From Dolichospermum flos-aquae CCAP 1403/13F (GTDB taxonomy: Bacteria > Cyanobacteriota > Cyanobacteriia > Cyanobacteriales > Nostocaceae): DNA of 64,000 nucleotides. Each line of letters begins with the position of its first letter. Position 1 is the first letter of the stretch. The DNA is taken from positions 2,152,501-2,216,500 of the forward strand of contig NZ_CP051206.1 in the NCBI RefSeq assembly GCF_012516395.1, read 5' to 3'. A model generated the notes under the pieces. It was not told where the DNA came from and searched no databases. It saw nothing but the letters and a program-made list of their open reading frames with translations. Of the stretch, positions 27,439 to 36,881 are shown in pieces. Position numbers and translations under genes: made by a program.

Positions 27439-27635
27439 AAATTTTAGGATATTTTTTTTATTGGAAGTCTCCTATTATTAAAAATAACTTCATAAAAACC
27501 CCTACCCACAGAATCAAATGATTAAGCCGTGTTGAGTATAATAGTCCAAGTTTTAACCGTTTAGAGTATATTTTATTAACATTGGGATATTATGGTTTGG
27601 GGGAGTATTCCGAGGTAAGCGATCGCTTATGATTA

Positions 27636-28085
27636 TCACCTAATCACAATTTCTCCTTTCATTCCTGCTTCTGCGTGTCCAGCTATAGTACATCCTAAAG
27701 CATATTTACCTGGTTTCATGGAGACAAATACCCATTCTGCTTCTGCACCAGGTTTAAGTTCTAATTCGTGAATATTCCCTTTAATTTCTACATTGCCGGC
27801 TTCGACTTTTTGAGTCCAAATTGCATCAGCAAAGTCTTTAGCGGTAAAATAATGTTTTTGTGAGCTAGGATTATTTAACTTGAGATTGTAGCGTTTACCA
27901 GAGGTAAATTCTAAATGATTTGGCTCAAATTTTAATTCATTAGCAACATTACCCAAGCTAACTGTAATCTCTATTGGTGGTTGTTTGAGGAGATTACTAG
28001 ATAGATTCTCTGCTGTTGCTGGAGACGTACCCATTATTACTAGACTCATTAGCAGAGAGAATAAACAAATCAAAAAGTTACTCAT
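27636..28085 (-). CDS. Secreted cupredoxin (plastocyanin/azurin-like)
   Basis: A signal peptide (MSNFLICLFSLLMSLVIMGTSPATA, cut near residue 25) leads to a single cupredoxin domain. Likely type I copper ligands are His in SQKHYF and Cys, His and Met in GCTIAGHAEAGM. The spacing differs from plastocyanin (CxPHxxAGM) and resembles the broader blue-copper or sulfocyanin-like group, so it may carry electrons or store copper in the periplasm or thylakoid lumen. It is 149 residues and is followed by the M16 protease gene in the same direction upstream. Confidence 0.82.
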   Translation of the reverse strand: MSNFLICLFSLLMSLVIMGTSPATAENLSSNLLKQPPIEITVSLGNVANELKFEPNHLEFTSGKRYNLKLNNPSSQKHYFTAKDFADAIWTQKVEAGNVEIKGNIHELELKPGAEAEWVFVSMKPGKYALGCTIAGHAEAGMKGEIVIR

Positions 28086-28138
28086 GACTGAATAGATATT
28101 TGCAAATCACACCTGTTCCCATTATCCATGAATAGGAT

Positions 28139-30970
28139 TCATTTAATCTTTTTATGTGCCAGAATTGGTGGACCTGCTGTGACAACCACAATTTTATCAG
28201 GATGAAGTAATTCACGGGCAGCTTGATTGACTTGATTGAGGCTAACTTGTTCTATTTTGCTGATAAATGAGCGCAATTCTATCTGATTCAAGCCGTAAAC
28301 TTCATTCATCACCATTCTCTGGCTTAACTGTTCGGGATTGGCCAAAGAAATATTATAATTGCTGATTAAATTGCGTTTAGCTGTTTCTACTTCCTGTGCT
28401 GTCACACCTTGTTGATGAACTTGTTTCAGGAGGTTGCGGGTACTGGAAATTGCTTTGCGTGCGTCTTCTGGACTGGTTTGCATTTCAATGAGAAATGTAC
28501 CAACATTCTTACCTGTGATGAAATTGCTATAAATTCCGTAGGTTAGGCCTTGGCGATCGCGCACTTCTGCCCCTAGTCTACTCGATAATGTATCACCGCC
28601 GAGAATTTGATTCAAGATCATCGCCGCATAAAATCGTTTATCTTGACGATTAATTCCCGTATAACCCATGTAAGTAATCGCTTGGGGTTTACCAGGAACA
28701 ACAGGATTAACATTAATTACATTTTTTGGCATCCCCACATTGGGATATTTTACCGTTGGTGGTTTGCCGTTTACTTGCCAATTTCCTAATTTTGCTTGAA
28801 TGAGCGATCGCACTTTGGTAACATCAAAATCACCGACGATTGCTAAAACTGTGGTATCAGGACGATAATGTTGGGCTTTAAAAGCCATTACATCTTGACG
28901 TTGAATTTGTTCAATACTTTCCGCAGTCGGGAAGGTATGTAATGGGTGTTTTTTCGGATAAATAGACTGCACAAAGATACGATTTGCAACCTTATCAGGA
29001 TCATCTAAATCTGAATCTAGGGAAGTTAAAGCTTGTTGACGTGAAAGTGCAAACTCTTTTTCTGGGAATGTACTATCTCTAATTACATCCGTCAATGTCC
29101 CCAGCAAAACTGGTAAATCCACCGCTAAACTACTACCTTTAATCCGTACACCTTCACGAGAAGCTTCAAAGTCCAAATTTGCGCCTTTTGCATCTAATCC
29201 TTGGGCAATAGTTCGCATATCTTTGGTTTTCGTGCCATTCATCAGATTTGCTGCCACTAAAGACGCTAATCCTCCTTGATTATCTGCCTCAAATTCTGTT
29301 CCCGCTTTGATATATCCGCTCAAAGTCACTGTTGGTGTAGTTTTGTCTGGTAACAGTAACACGCGTAACCCATTAGCAAGCTGTAACTGTTGGGGGATTT
29401 GTCTTTGTTGGGTTTTGGGTAATATATCTAGAGGTGGTAAATACTTCTTGACTTCCGCTGGAACTACAGCCACATCAACAGCAAAATTATCTCCTGTTTG
29501 CGTCGAGTAAGATGAACTTTGGTTAGTTTCTGCTTGCTGAGTAGGTTCAAAAAATCCGACTTTTCGGGCTGCTGGTTGTAGATATTTATTGATGACATTC
29601 ATCACATCAGCAACTTGGACTTTCCGAATATTTACTAAGTGCTTTTCTGTATATTGATAATTATCCGTCGTGATTTGATCATTACCCAATTGCATGGCTT
29701 GATTGGTAATATCACGGTTATTTAAAATAACTGAAGCTGTTAATTGAGTTTTTGCTCTTTCTATCTGTTCTTCTGTCACAGCGACTTTGGCAAGTTTTCC
29801 TAACGCCTTTATTACCGCTGCATCAATTTTATTTAAGTCCTGATTTCCTGAACCTGTCACTAATATTTCATACCAACCACCCCCACGTAAACTAGCAACA
29901 TTTCCCGAAACATTATTAGCTAAACCCGATTCTACTAATTCCTGATACAAGTAAGCATTTTTGCCCGCAGTCAAGATATAATCCATAACTTCCAAAGCGG
30001 GAATATCTGGTTGATTGATTTGGGGAAGTGGGTAAATTAGTTGGAGTAATGGATTTCCCCCCGGTTCTTGTAATTTAATTGCAGGTGTAGGAGTAGCGGC
30101 AGGTAATGGAGTTATGAGATGATGGGGTGAATATTGGCGTTTGGGGATTTTTCCAAACACAGTTTGCACAGTTTTCAAAGTTGGTGCGGTGTCAAAATCT
30201 CCCGCAATTACCAAAACAGCATTGTCAGGACTATAGAATTTTTGATAATATTCTCGCACTTGCTCAACTGTGAATTTCTCCACATCAGCCTTAGTTCCCC
30301 CAATAGGTAATCTATAGGGATGATCTGGAAAAACAGACACCATCACAGCGCGATTTAAACGATATTCGGGGCTATTTTCATAACCTTGTAATTCAGAAAT
30401 AACTACTCGCTTCTCACTAGCTAACTGTTGAGGATCAATCAGCGAGTTTTTCATTCTATCTGCTTCTAGCGTCAACAGAGCCGTGAGTTTATCCCGTTCC
30501 GCAGTATTGTAATATGCGGTTTGGTCATAACTGGTAAAAGCATTAGAATCACTGCCCAAAGCACTAAATAACCGCCCAAATTGGATAGGACGATTGCTAG
30601 TACCTTTAAACATGATATGTTCTAATTGATGGGCAATACCATTTACCCCAGATGCTTCCTGACCTGATCCAAATTTGTACCATAATTGCACTGTCACCAC
30701 AGGAGCATTATGAACCTCCTTAGTGATCACAGTTAAACCATTATCAAGGACTGTTTTATGAACATTTGCTGTAATAGCGAGATTTGGTGTTTCTTTAGCG
30801 ACTAATGTTTTCTGAGATTTTTCTGGGTTGGAGTTGTGGGAAGAGGTGGAAAAATCCGCCCTTTCTCCGCTCAAAGCAGCATCTTGATTTAACACAAAAA
30901 CGGCTATGATCCAGATACTCAAGATGACTAAAGAAAAGCGATGTCGTTGGGCGATAGAGAAAAAAGACAT
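28139..30970 (-). CDS. M16-family zinc protease with two fused modules
   Basis: The 943-residue protein begins with a membrane anchor or signal (residues about 11-27). Module 1 contains the inverse zinc motif HQLEH at residues 114-118 and the downstream Glu in VVISELQGYE. Module 2 (from about 500) lacks HxxEH at the matching place (GLASLVAANL) but keeps the Arg/Tyr substrate-binding patch DRQGLTYGIYSNF. One active and one inactive half fused in a single chain is the pitrilysin-like arrangement. It would act in the periplasm or at the membrane on peptides. The 53-bp gap to the cupredoxin suggests possible cotranscription. Confidence 0.9.
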   Translation of the reverse strand: MSFFSIAQRHRFSLVILSIWIIAVFVLNQDAALSGERADFSTSSHNSNPEKSQKTLVAKETPNLAITANVHKTVLDNGLTVITKEVHNAPVVTVQLWYKFGSGQEASGVNGIAHQLEHIMFKGTSNRPIQFGRLFSALGSDSNAFTSYDQTAYYNTAERDKLTALLTLEADRMKNSLIDPQQLASEKRVVISELQGYENSPEYRLNRAVMVSVFPDHPYRLPIGGTKADVEKFTVEQVREYYQKFYSPDNAVLVIAGDFDTAPTLKTVQTVFGKIPKRQYSPHHLITPLPAATPTPAIKLQEPGGNPLLQLIYPLPQINQPDIPALEVMDYILTAGKNAYLYQELVESGLANNVSGNVASLRGGGWYEILVTGSGNQDLNKIDAAVIKALGKLAKVAVTEEQIERAKTQLTASVILNNRDITNQAMQLGNDQITTDNYQYTEKHLVNIRKVQVADVMNVINKYLQPAARKVGFFEPTQQAETNQSSSYSTQTGDNFAVDVAVVPAEVKKYLPPLDILPKTQQRQIPQQLQLANGLRVLLLPDKTTPTVTLSGYIKAGTEFEADNQGGLASLVAANLMNGTKTKDMRTIAQGLDAKGANLDFEASREGVRIKGSSLAVDLPVLLGTLTDVIRDSTFPEKEFALSRQQALTSLDSDLDDPDKVANRIFVQSIYPKKHPLHTFPTAESIEQIQRQDVMAFKAQHYRPDTTVLAIVGDFDVTKVRSLIQAKLGNWQVNGKPPTVKYPNVGMPKNVINVNPVVPGKPQAITYMGYTGINRQDKRFYAAMILNQILGGDTLSSRLGAEVRDRQGLTYGIYSNFITGKNVGTFLIEMQTSPEDARKAISSTRNLLKQVHQQGVTAQEVETAKRNLISNYNISLANPEQLSQRMVMNEVYGLNQIELRSFISKIEQVSLNQVNQAARELLHPDKIVVVTAGPPILAHKKIK

Positions 30971-31121
30971 ATCTTTGGCGAATAGATATATGTAATTTAA
31001 GTTACATATATTGAGTGACTAAAAAATTGGGCAAATGTTTCTGTACCTCATGGAAACTAGAAATGTACCTGAAAAGGAAAAATATTGTATCACCCCAAGG
31101 GCATAAATACTAATTTACAGC

Positions 31122-31544
31122 CTATTTATGCAAAAACCGTAAAAATTCTAGAGGTAATCCGTCAAAATCAGCGATAAATGCGACTTCTAAGATGTTATCG
31201 CCAATTTGCTGCTGTGTAGGTTCTAAAAGAATTTTCAGAGGTGGTAAATTTTCTATTGTCGCTAACCGTGTTTTTAAACTTTCCAACCAAGTTGGTAAAT
31301 CTGGTGTGATCTGAGTCACATCAAAAGCAAGATGATAATAGCCGACATAATGTTCATCATTAAAAGCATCTGGGGCTGGTTTGGGTTGAGGAATTTGGAT
31401 GAGTTCAATTCTCCCGCCCAAACCTTCCATCCAGCAAGCTAGAGTATAACCGGTGGTGAAGCGATCGCCCACCGTAAACCCTAGCTGCTCATAAAAAGCG
31501 ATCGCTAGATGGATATTTGCCGTTCTAATGGAAGCATGGTGCAT
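31122..31544 (-). CDS. VOC-family (glyoxalase/bleomycin-resistance fold) protein
   Basis: The 140-residue product has the two-beta-alpha-beta-beta-beta pattern of the VOC superfamily: HHASIRTANIHLAIAFYEQLG at the start, CWMEGLGGRIELIQIP in the first half, YHLAFDV near 90 and LEVAFIADFDGLPLEFLRF at the end. The likely metal positions (His 3, Glu 49, His 88, Glu near 133) are present. The substrate is not predictable. Start ATG at 31544, just inside an STRR-flanked repeat array. Confidence 0.8.
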   Translation of the reverse strand: MHHASIRTANIHLAIAFYEQLGFTVGDRFTTGYTLACWMEGLGGRIELIQIPQPKPAPDAFNDEHYVGYYHLAFDVTQITPDLPTWLESLKTRLATIENLPPLKILLEPTQQQIGDNILEVAFIADFDGLPLEFLRFLHK

Positions 31545-31610
31545 AATTTTGTCAGTTGTCAGTTGTCAGTTGTCGGTTGCTAGTTCTTTATTACCACAAA
31601 CCACAAACCA

Positions 31611-31945
31611 CTGTACGGGCGAAGCATTTGGAGAACTATTTTTGGCAATGACCGATAATTTATCTTCCAAATGCTTCGCCCCTACTGACAACTGTACGGG
31701 CGAAGCATTTGGAGAACTATTTTTGGCAATGACCGATAATTTATCTTCCAAATGCTTCGCCCCTACTGACCACAAACCACTGTACGGGCGAAGCATTTGG
31801 AGAACTATTTTTGGCAATGACCGATAATTTATCTTCCAAATGCTTCGCCCCTACTGACCACAAACCACTGTACGGGCGAAGCATTTGGAGAACTATTTTT
31901 GGTAATGACCGATAATTTATCTTCCAAATGCTTCGCCCCTACTGA
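31611..31945. repeat. Array of four 65-bp palindromic units (locus 1)
   Basis: Units lie at 31617-31681, 31698-31762, 31786-31850 and 31874-31938. Each starts GGGCGAAGCATTTGGA and ends with the reverse complement TCCAAATGCTTCGCCC, around an almost invariant core of about 33 bp (GAACTATTTTTGGCAATGAC and GATAATTTATC). Spacers are CTACTGAC... and ...CTGTAC type STRR sequence. Spacing is 81, 88 and 88 bp. ORFs across it (peptide GAKHLEDKLSVIAKN) are by-products. Confidence 0.9.
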
Positions 31946-31969
31946 CCACTGACCACTGACCACTGACTA

Positions 31970-32485
31970 TTACTCAAACAACCGGAAATATGGGTAACGC
32001 ACCGGTACACCAGGTTCTTTATCCAAATCAAAGTTAATCACTTCCCAGCAAGGTTCTGTGGCTGAATCAGGGCTAAACTCTACAGGTAAACCATATAACC
32101 GCGCCCCCGTAGCAACTTCCCCTTGTCCAGAACGCCAAGGTGTACTCCGTTCCAAATAGCCACTCATTAACTCCTGATAACGGTTAGCGACAATTATCCT
32201 CGTAGCCCGATAACCTTGAGTATAAAGCTTGTCTAAAGCTTCGTGAATTTCAAACCGAATCCCATCAGGATGAGTATGTTGACGATACCATTCACCATCC
32301 CATCTGCGCCAATGACGACCAGACTGTAAATGGACTAACTCCCCAGTTTTGGGTTCAGCTTCAAATGCGCCATGACGGGGACACAGATAAGTATCCGTCA
32401 ATGTTAAAGCCGAAATAGTTTGGCGACAGTGAGGACACTGTATTTCCGGGCCAAATATCGGGTACTGAAAGCCTGGATTTATCAT
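31970..32485 (-). CDS. TIGR02652-type conserved cyanobacterial protein
   Basis: This matches a cyanobacterial family of about 170 residues that I know as TIGR02652. It opens MINPGFQYPIFGPEIQCPHC, has a zinc-ribbon-like CPHC...CPRHGAF and continues HLQSGRHWRRWDGEWYRQH to the end VRYPYFRLFE. I chose ATG 32485, where family members begin; an in-frame upstream start at 32524 adds 13 unlikely residues. The function is unknown; the Cys/His cluster suggests metal binding. It is divergent from the hexapeptide-repeat gene. Confidence 0.85.
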   Translation of the reverse strand: MINPGFQYPIFGPEIQCPHCRQTISALTLTDTYLCPRHGAFEAEPKTGELVHLQSGRHWRRWDGEWYRQHTHPDGIRFEIHEALDKLYTQGYRATRIIVANRYQELMSGYLERSTPWRSGQGEVATGARLYGLPVEFSPDSATEPCWEVINFDLDKEPGVPVRYPYFRLFE

Positions 32486-32724
32486 GAAGTGCGTATAAAC
32501 ATAGTATTGTTTTTTTGCCAGCACCAGTAGGTTTAAGATTACACTCCTGCTCCACTACTTTAGATAACTTGCTCACTGCTACATAAAAATGAAGATAGTG
32601 CCTGAGAACAAGTTTCACAACCGTCTGACGATAGAAGTCTAACGCTGTGATATTCTGGTTTGGCAACCAGCCCTAAAGGTTGGAGTTTCTCCAGTGTTCC
32701 TGGGTACCATATCCATATTCTATC

Positions 32725-33228
32725 GTGTCTATCTCTTGTGACTGGAAATCTGCTGAATTTTCTCAAGCTGCTTTTGTGGCAGCCAACGCTGTAATCATTG
32801 GTTCTGTAAGCATAGCAGCCAGAGCCAGCGTTTGGTATGGATCTGTGGTTAGAGGTGATGTAGAAAGAATTGAAATTGGCGAATGTACAAATATCCAAGA
32901 CGGCGCAATTCTCCATGGTGATCCAGGCGTACCCACAATCTTAGAAGATCATGTCACTGTCGGCCATCGCGCTGTGGTACATTCTGCTCACATTGAAAGT
33001 GGTAGTTTAATTGGTATTGGTGCTATTATCCTAAATGGTGTAAGGGTCGGTACAGGCAGTATTATCGGCGCAGGTGCAGTAGTCACTAAAAATGTCCCTC
33101 CCGGTTCTCTTGTCATGGGTGTTCCCGGTAAAGTAGTCCGTCAACTCTCAGACACAGAAATCACCGAACTCATAGAACACGCTGAAAAATACTATCAATT
33201 AGCCCTGCTTCATGCTGCTAATGGGTGA
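32725..33228 (+). CDS. Gamma-carbonic-anhydrase-like hexapeptide-repeat protein
   Basis: A left-handed beta-helix of hexapeptide repeats makes up most of the chain (AAFVAANAVIIGSVSIAARA, SVWYGSVVRGDVERIEIGE, TNIQDGAILHGDPGVPTIL, TVGHRAVVHSAHI). The three zinc histidines of gamma-carbonic anhydrases match ILHGD, VGHRA and VVHSA. I favour the GTG at 32725 (SISCDWKSAEFSQ) over the longer TTG at 32680, since family members start about here. Related proteins include PaaY/YrdA types and the CcmM N-terminus; true anhydrase activity is uncertain. Confidence 0.82.
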   Translation: MSISCDWKSAEFSQAAFVAANAVIIGSVSIAARASVWYGSVVRGDVERIEIGECTNIQDGAILHGDPGVPTILEDHVTVGHRAVVHSAHIESGSLIGIGAIILNGVRVGTGSIIGAGAVVTKNVPPGSLVMGVPGKVVRQLSDTEITELIEHAEKYYQLALLHAANG

Positions 33229-33414
33229 TTGGTCATTGGTGATTGGAATAAACTTCTTACCTGCTCCCTGTAACCTGTAACCTGTCACCTTTTCCCTGAC
33301 TTTTAATCAAACTTTACATATAAGCTTGAAAAAATTCCCCACTTCAGATCACAATAAAAGTTGAGAACTGTTGATAAAACTTAAGATTTTTTAATTTACA
33401 GAGGACTTCTAGAT

Positions 33415-33540
33415 ATGGACATTGATAATCGTGTATTAATTGTTTTAGCACCAATAGCGATCGCTGCTGGTTGGGCTGTTTTCAATATCGGTGCTGCTGC
33501 TCTTAGACAAGTCCAAAACTTTTTGAGCAGAGAAGCATAA
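33415..33540 (+). CDS. psbY: Photosystem II protein PsbY
   Basis: A 41-residue frame starts at ATG 33415 after GAGG (33401) and reads [20 protein letters not shown], then [20 protein letters not shown]. This is the single-helix PsbY (Ycf32) pattern: short acidic start, one transmembrane helix and FNIGxAALRQ. PsbY is a peripheral small subunit of photosystem II next to cytochrome b559. The gene has its own 186-bp upstream region and is followed by STRR DNA and folC. Confidence 0.93.
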   Translation: MDIDNRVLIVLAPIAIAAGWAVFNIGAAALRQVQNFLSREA

Positions 33541-33625
33541 TTTTAGGTAATGGGTAATAGGTGATTGGTAATGGGTAATAGAGAACAGGGAAGTTATTTA
33601 TCCAAATTACCAATCACTAATCACC

Positions 33626-34879
33626 ATGAACGTAGATTCTTTACTCCGACCTTTTCAGCATTTTGGTGTGAATTTGGGATTGTCTCGAATTGTCGATTTA
33701 TTGGCAAAGTTGGGAAATCCCCACCACCAAGTACCAATTATTCATGTCGCTGGGACTAACGGAAAAGGTTCTGTTTGTGCTTACCTGTCTGCGGTACTTA
33801 CTGAGGCTGGTTATAAAACCGGACGCTACACCTCTCCCCATTTGGTTGATTGGACAGAAAGAATCTGTGTTAATGAACAACCAATTGATGATAATAAACT
33901 GTGTGAATTAATACTGCAAGTTCAAGCAGCTATTAACCCAGAGGAAGAATCACCTACCCAATTTGAAGTAATTACCGCTGCGGCTTGGTTATATTTTGCC
34001 CAGAAACAAGTTGATATTGCCATCATTGAAGTAGGATTAGGAGGGCGTTTAGATGCCACCAATGTCTGTGATAATCCTTTGATAACAGTTATTACTTCTA
34101 TTAGTCGAGAACATTGGCAACAACTTGGACCCACTTTAGCCCATATTGCCAAAGAAAAAGCGGGAATTATCAAACCAGGATGTCCTGTGGTTATGGGTTC
34201 ATTGCCAGCCGATGCCGAGAAAGTCGTGCAATCGCGTATTCTAGAATTACAATGCCCAATTTTTACCCCGCAACCATCTCGACAAATTAATCAAAATTGG
34301 GCAGAATATCAAAAAATAGAAAGTTCTGAATTTATAAAATATCCATTACCATTACAGGGACAAATTCAATTACATAATTCAGCTTTAGCATTAGCAGCTT
34401 TGGAAATCCTGCAAAAACAAAATTGGCAAATTTCTGAACAAGCTATTATTCAAGGAATGGCTAAAACCAAGTGGCCAGGGAGAATGCAATGGATAACTTG
34501 GAAAAGTCATAAACTCCTCATTGACGGCGCACACAACCCAGCTTCAGCCACAGTTTTGCGTGATTATGTAGATAGCCTCAACACCAAAAATATAACTTGG
34601 GTAATGGGAATGTTAACCACTAAAGATCATGGTGAGATTTTTCATGAACTTCTTAAACCAGGAGATAAATTATATTTAGTTCCCGTACCAGATAGTAATT
34701 CAGCAGATTTAGCAGAATTAGCTAAGTTAGCAACATCAATTTGTCCAAATTTAAATTTTTGTCACACCTATTCAGATGTGTTGTCAGCCTTAGATGCTGC
34801 TTTTATTGCTACAGATAATCAAGTTGTATTATGTGGTTCTTTGTATTTAATTGGTTATTTTTTGGCAAATGGAATTTAA
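33626..34879 (+). CDS. folC: Folylpolyglutamate synthase/dihydrofolate synthase
   Basis: The 417-residue Mur-ligase-type enzyme adds glutamate to dihydropteroate and/or folates. The P-loop HVAGTNGKGSVCAYL is near residue 41, then TSPHL near 71, the ADP/Mg site EVGLGGRLDATN near 137 and the C-terminal domain start LIDGAHNPAS near 293. It works in the same pathway as the DHFR at 13617 but is not linked to it. It starts after an STRR of GGTAATGGGTAAT type. Confidence 0.93.
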   Translation: MNVDSLLRPFQHFGVNLGLSRIVDLLAKLGNPHHQVPIIHVAGTNGKGSVCAYLSAVLTEAGYKTGRYTSPHLVDWTERICVNEQPIDDNKLCELILQVQAAINPEEESPTQFEVITAAAWLYFAQKQVDIAIIEVGLGGRLDATNVCDNPLITVITSISREHWQQLGPTLAHIAKEKAGIIKPGCPVVMGSLPADAEKVVQSRILELQCPIFTPQPSRQINQNWAEYQKIESSEFIKYPLPLQGQIQLHNSALALAALEILQKQNWQISEQAIIQGMAKTKWPGRMQWITWKSHKLLIDGAHNPASATVLRDYVDSLNTKNITWVMGMLTTKDHGEIFHELLKPGDKLYLVPVPDSNSADLAELAKLATSICPNLNFCHTYSDVLSALDAAFIATDNQVVLCGSLYLIGYFLANGI

Positions 34880-34901
34880 AAAAAGAAAGTAAGCGATTTT
34901 T

Positions 34902-35062
34902 TTGTCAGAATCAGGATATCCAGGATTTGAGGATGTACAGGATTGTAATTTATGAATTTTTTGATTGATATTTTCTATCATTAAAAAATCCCTATTTCCA
35001 ATAGTCTCATCAACAATAACATCCTGTAAATCCTTTAATCCTGGTTATCCTGATTCTGACAA
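34902..35062. repeat. 161-bp palindromic MITE-like element
   Basis: The left 42 bp (TTGTCAGAATCAGGATATCC...) pair with the right end read in reverse (TTGTCAGAATCAGGATAACC...). The centre is AT-rich with no ORF. It lies between folC and the convergent sugar-binding gene, 8 bp before the latter's stop. Confidence 0.8.
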
Positions 35063-35069
35063 TTACCAA

Positions 35070-36368
35070 TTACCGATTATCCCACTGCTGGGCAGCATCT
35101 TCCACAGCTTTATCTACAGTTTTTTGTCCTAACATTGCCGCTTGTAAATTTTCGTAAATTGATTTTTGCAAAACTTTAAAATCTTTGAGTTTGGGGGTTA
35201 ATACCTCAGCCTGTTTTAATTGTGTCGCACTAATTACCCGCCCCTTTTCCGCTGTCGTAGCATTAGCGGGAACTTCCTTAAAGTAAGTATCCGACAAAGC
35301 CTTAATTGTCGAAGGTAGGACGTTACCAGCTTTAGCAAAGGCTAATTGGTTTTCGTCATTCGTAACAAATAAAGCAAATTTAACAGCCTCATCAGGATAT
35401 TTACTATCACGAGGAATTACGATATTCATGACAGCAACATTTTTCTTACCTGTATCACCCGTAATTTGTGGCGCAATTGCCGAAGCTTGGGCAACCTTGG
35501 GGGCATTATTAGCAATGGTTTTCAGAAACTCAGGCCCAGAAGCTAAAAAAGCCGTTTCTCCAGATTGGTATAAATCTATGGCATGACGATGCCCTTGGGT
35601 TAAAGATTCTTTTGGTAACAAACCTTTTTTATACAAATCTACCCAATATTGAAAAGCAGCTTTTCCTTTATCCGTATTAAAACCAGCTTTACCTTCAGCA
35701 TTAACTAGGGTGACACCCATTTGTACCAAAGATTCCAACACCTCACCAGAGTCTTGGGGAACAAAGGTAGCGAAGAAAGCATACTTACCAGTTTTATTTT
35801 TAATTTGTTGCGCTGCTTGCCCTAATTCTGCGTAAGTGGCAGGAGGTTTCGTAATACCCGCTTGTTTTAGTAAATCGGTATTATAAATAGTTAGTCGCGT
35901 GGTGAGATACCAAGGAATGCCAAAACTCTTACCATTGAGGCTACTTGCTTGCCAAATATTTGGTAAATAGGTGGAACGGACTTGACTGGGAATTTTGGCA
36001 TCCAAATCTAACCAAGCATTTTTACCCGCAAGTTGGGAAGCAAAGTCGGGATTAAGGTTAACAACATCTGGTGGGGTTTTTGCGGAGACTGCTGTTAAAA
36101 TCTTATTCTCCATTGCCGACCAAGGCACATCTACCCATTTAACTTTTATACTTGGGTTTTGTGATTCAAAAGTCGTAATTAGACTTTGAAAGTAGTTGGT
36201 AAATTGCGGTTGGAGTTGCATTGTCCAAAACTCAATCGTGACAACTCCAGTTTTAGCAGGTTTGGGATTATTGCCAACATTACCTATGCCGCAGCTAACC
36301 AGCCAACTAGTAAATAAGCCCAGTAATGCCCAACAAACCAGTTGTTTAAATTTTTGCAATCGAATCAT
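35070..36368 (-). CDS. ABC-transporter sugar-binding lipoprotein (family 1)
   Basis: The 432-residue protein is a type 1 extracellular solute-binding protein of the maltose/glycerol-phosphate type. A lipoprotein signal with lipobox LVSC (Cys near residue 26) is followed by VTIEFWTMQ, PDVVNLNPDFA, GIPWYLTTRLTIYNTDLLKQ and a typical closing helix region. It would be anchored to the membrane and deliver a sugar or polyol to a permease. No permease or ATPase gene is nearby, so the rest of the system is elsewhere. The substrate is unknown. Confidence 0.9.
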   Translation of the reverse strand: MIRLQKFKQLVCWALLGLFTSWLVSCGIGNVGNNPKPAKTGVVTIEFWTMQLQPQFTNYFQSLITTFESQNPSIKVKWVDVPWSAMENKILTAVSAKTPPDVVNLNPDFASQLAGKNAWLDLDAKIPSQVRSTYLPNIWQASSLNGKSFGIPWYLTTRLTIYNTDLLKQAGITKPPATYAELGQAAQQIKNKTGKYAFFATFVPQDSGEVLESLVQMGVTLVNAEGKAGFNTDKGKAAFQYWVDLYKKGLLPKESLTQGHRHAIDLYQSGETAFLASGPEFLKTIANNAPKVAQASAIAPQITGDTGKKNVAVMNIVIPRDSKYPDEAVKFALFVTNDENQLAFAKAGNVLPSTIKALSDTYFKEVPANATTAEKGRVISATQLKQAEVLTPKLKDFKVLQKSIYENLQAAMLGQKTVDKAVEDAAQQWDNR

Positions 36369-36508
36369 CGTAGTAGGTGATAGTATTTTTAGAATTAATC
36401 TGGGTAAGAAAAAGGATAGTGAATTGTGGAGACTATAGGATATATCAATTTTGGTAATAGGTAATAGGTAATAGTTAAAAATTCTTGCCTGACAACTGAC
36501 AACTGTAC

Positions 36509-36830
36509 GGCCGAAGCATTTGGAGAACTATTTTTGGCAATGACCGATAATTTATCTTCCAAATGCTTCGCCACTACCGACAACTGTACGGACGAAGCAT
36601 TTGGAGAACTATTTTTGGCAATGACCGATAATTTATCTTCCAAATGCTTCGCCCCTACGGACAACGGACAACTGTACGGGCGAAGCATTTGGAGAACTAT
36701 TTTTGGTAATGACCGATAATTTATCTTCCAAATGCTTCGCCCCTACTAACAACGGACAACTGTACGGGCGAAGCATTTGGAGAACTATTTTTGGTAATGA
36801 CCGATAATTTATCTTCCAAATGCTTCGCCC
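36509..36830. repeat. Array of four 65-bp palindromic units (locus 2), upstream of pilM
   Basis: Units lie at 36509-36573, 36590-36654, 36678-36742 and 36766-36830. The first two have single changes in the arms (GGCCGAAG, GGACGAAG). The cores equal those at locus 1, with GGTAATG for GGCAATG in the last two. Spacers are CTACxAACAACGGACAACTGTAC type. The array fills most of the gap (36369-36881) and ends 51 bp before the pilM start. Confidence 0.9.
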
Positions 36831-36881
36831 CTACTAACAACTAACCTTAATATTTTTCTTTGTAATCTAGCGGGTAAAACT

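Noticed and set aside
31528-31827. ORFs of 83-99 residues across the 65-bp unit cluster
   Set aside because: They merely translate the repeats (GAKHLEDKLSVIAKN or its reverse) and change frame with the 88-bp period; the same holds for 36395-36719.
31611-31945. Possible CRISPR array from regular 88-bp spacing
   Set aside because: The repeated unit is 65 bp with near-identical spacers made of STRR sequence, and there are no cas genes.
32361-32916. Two minus-strand ORFs of 101 and 118 residues
   Set aside because: They lie in other frames of the TIGR02652 and hexapeptide-repeat genes and lack recognisable motifs.
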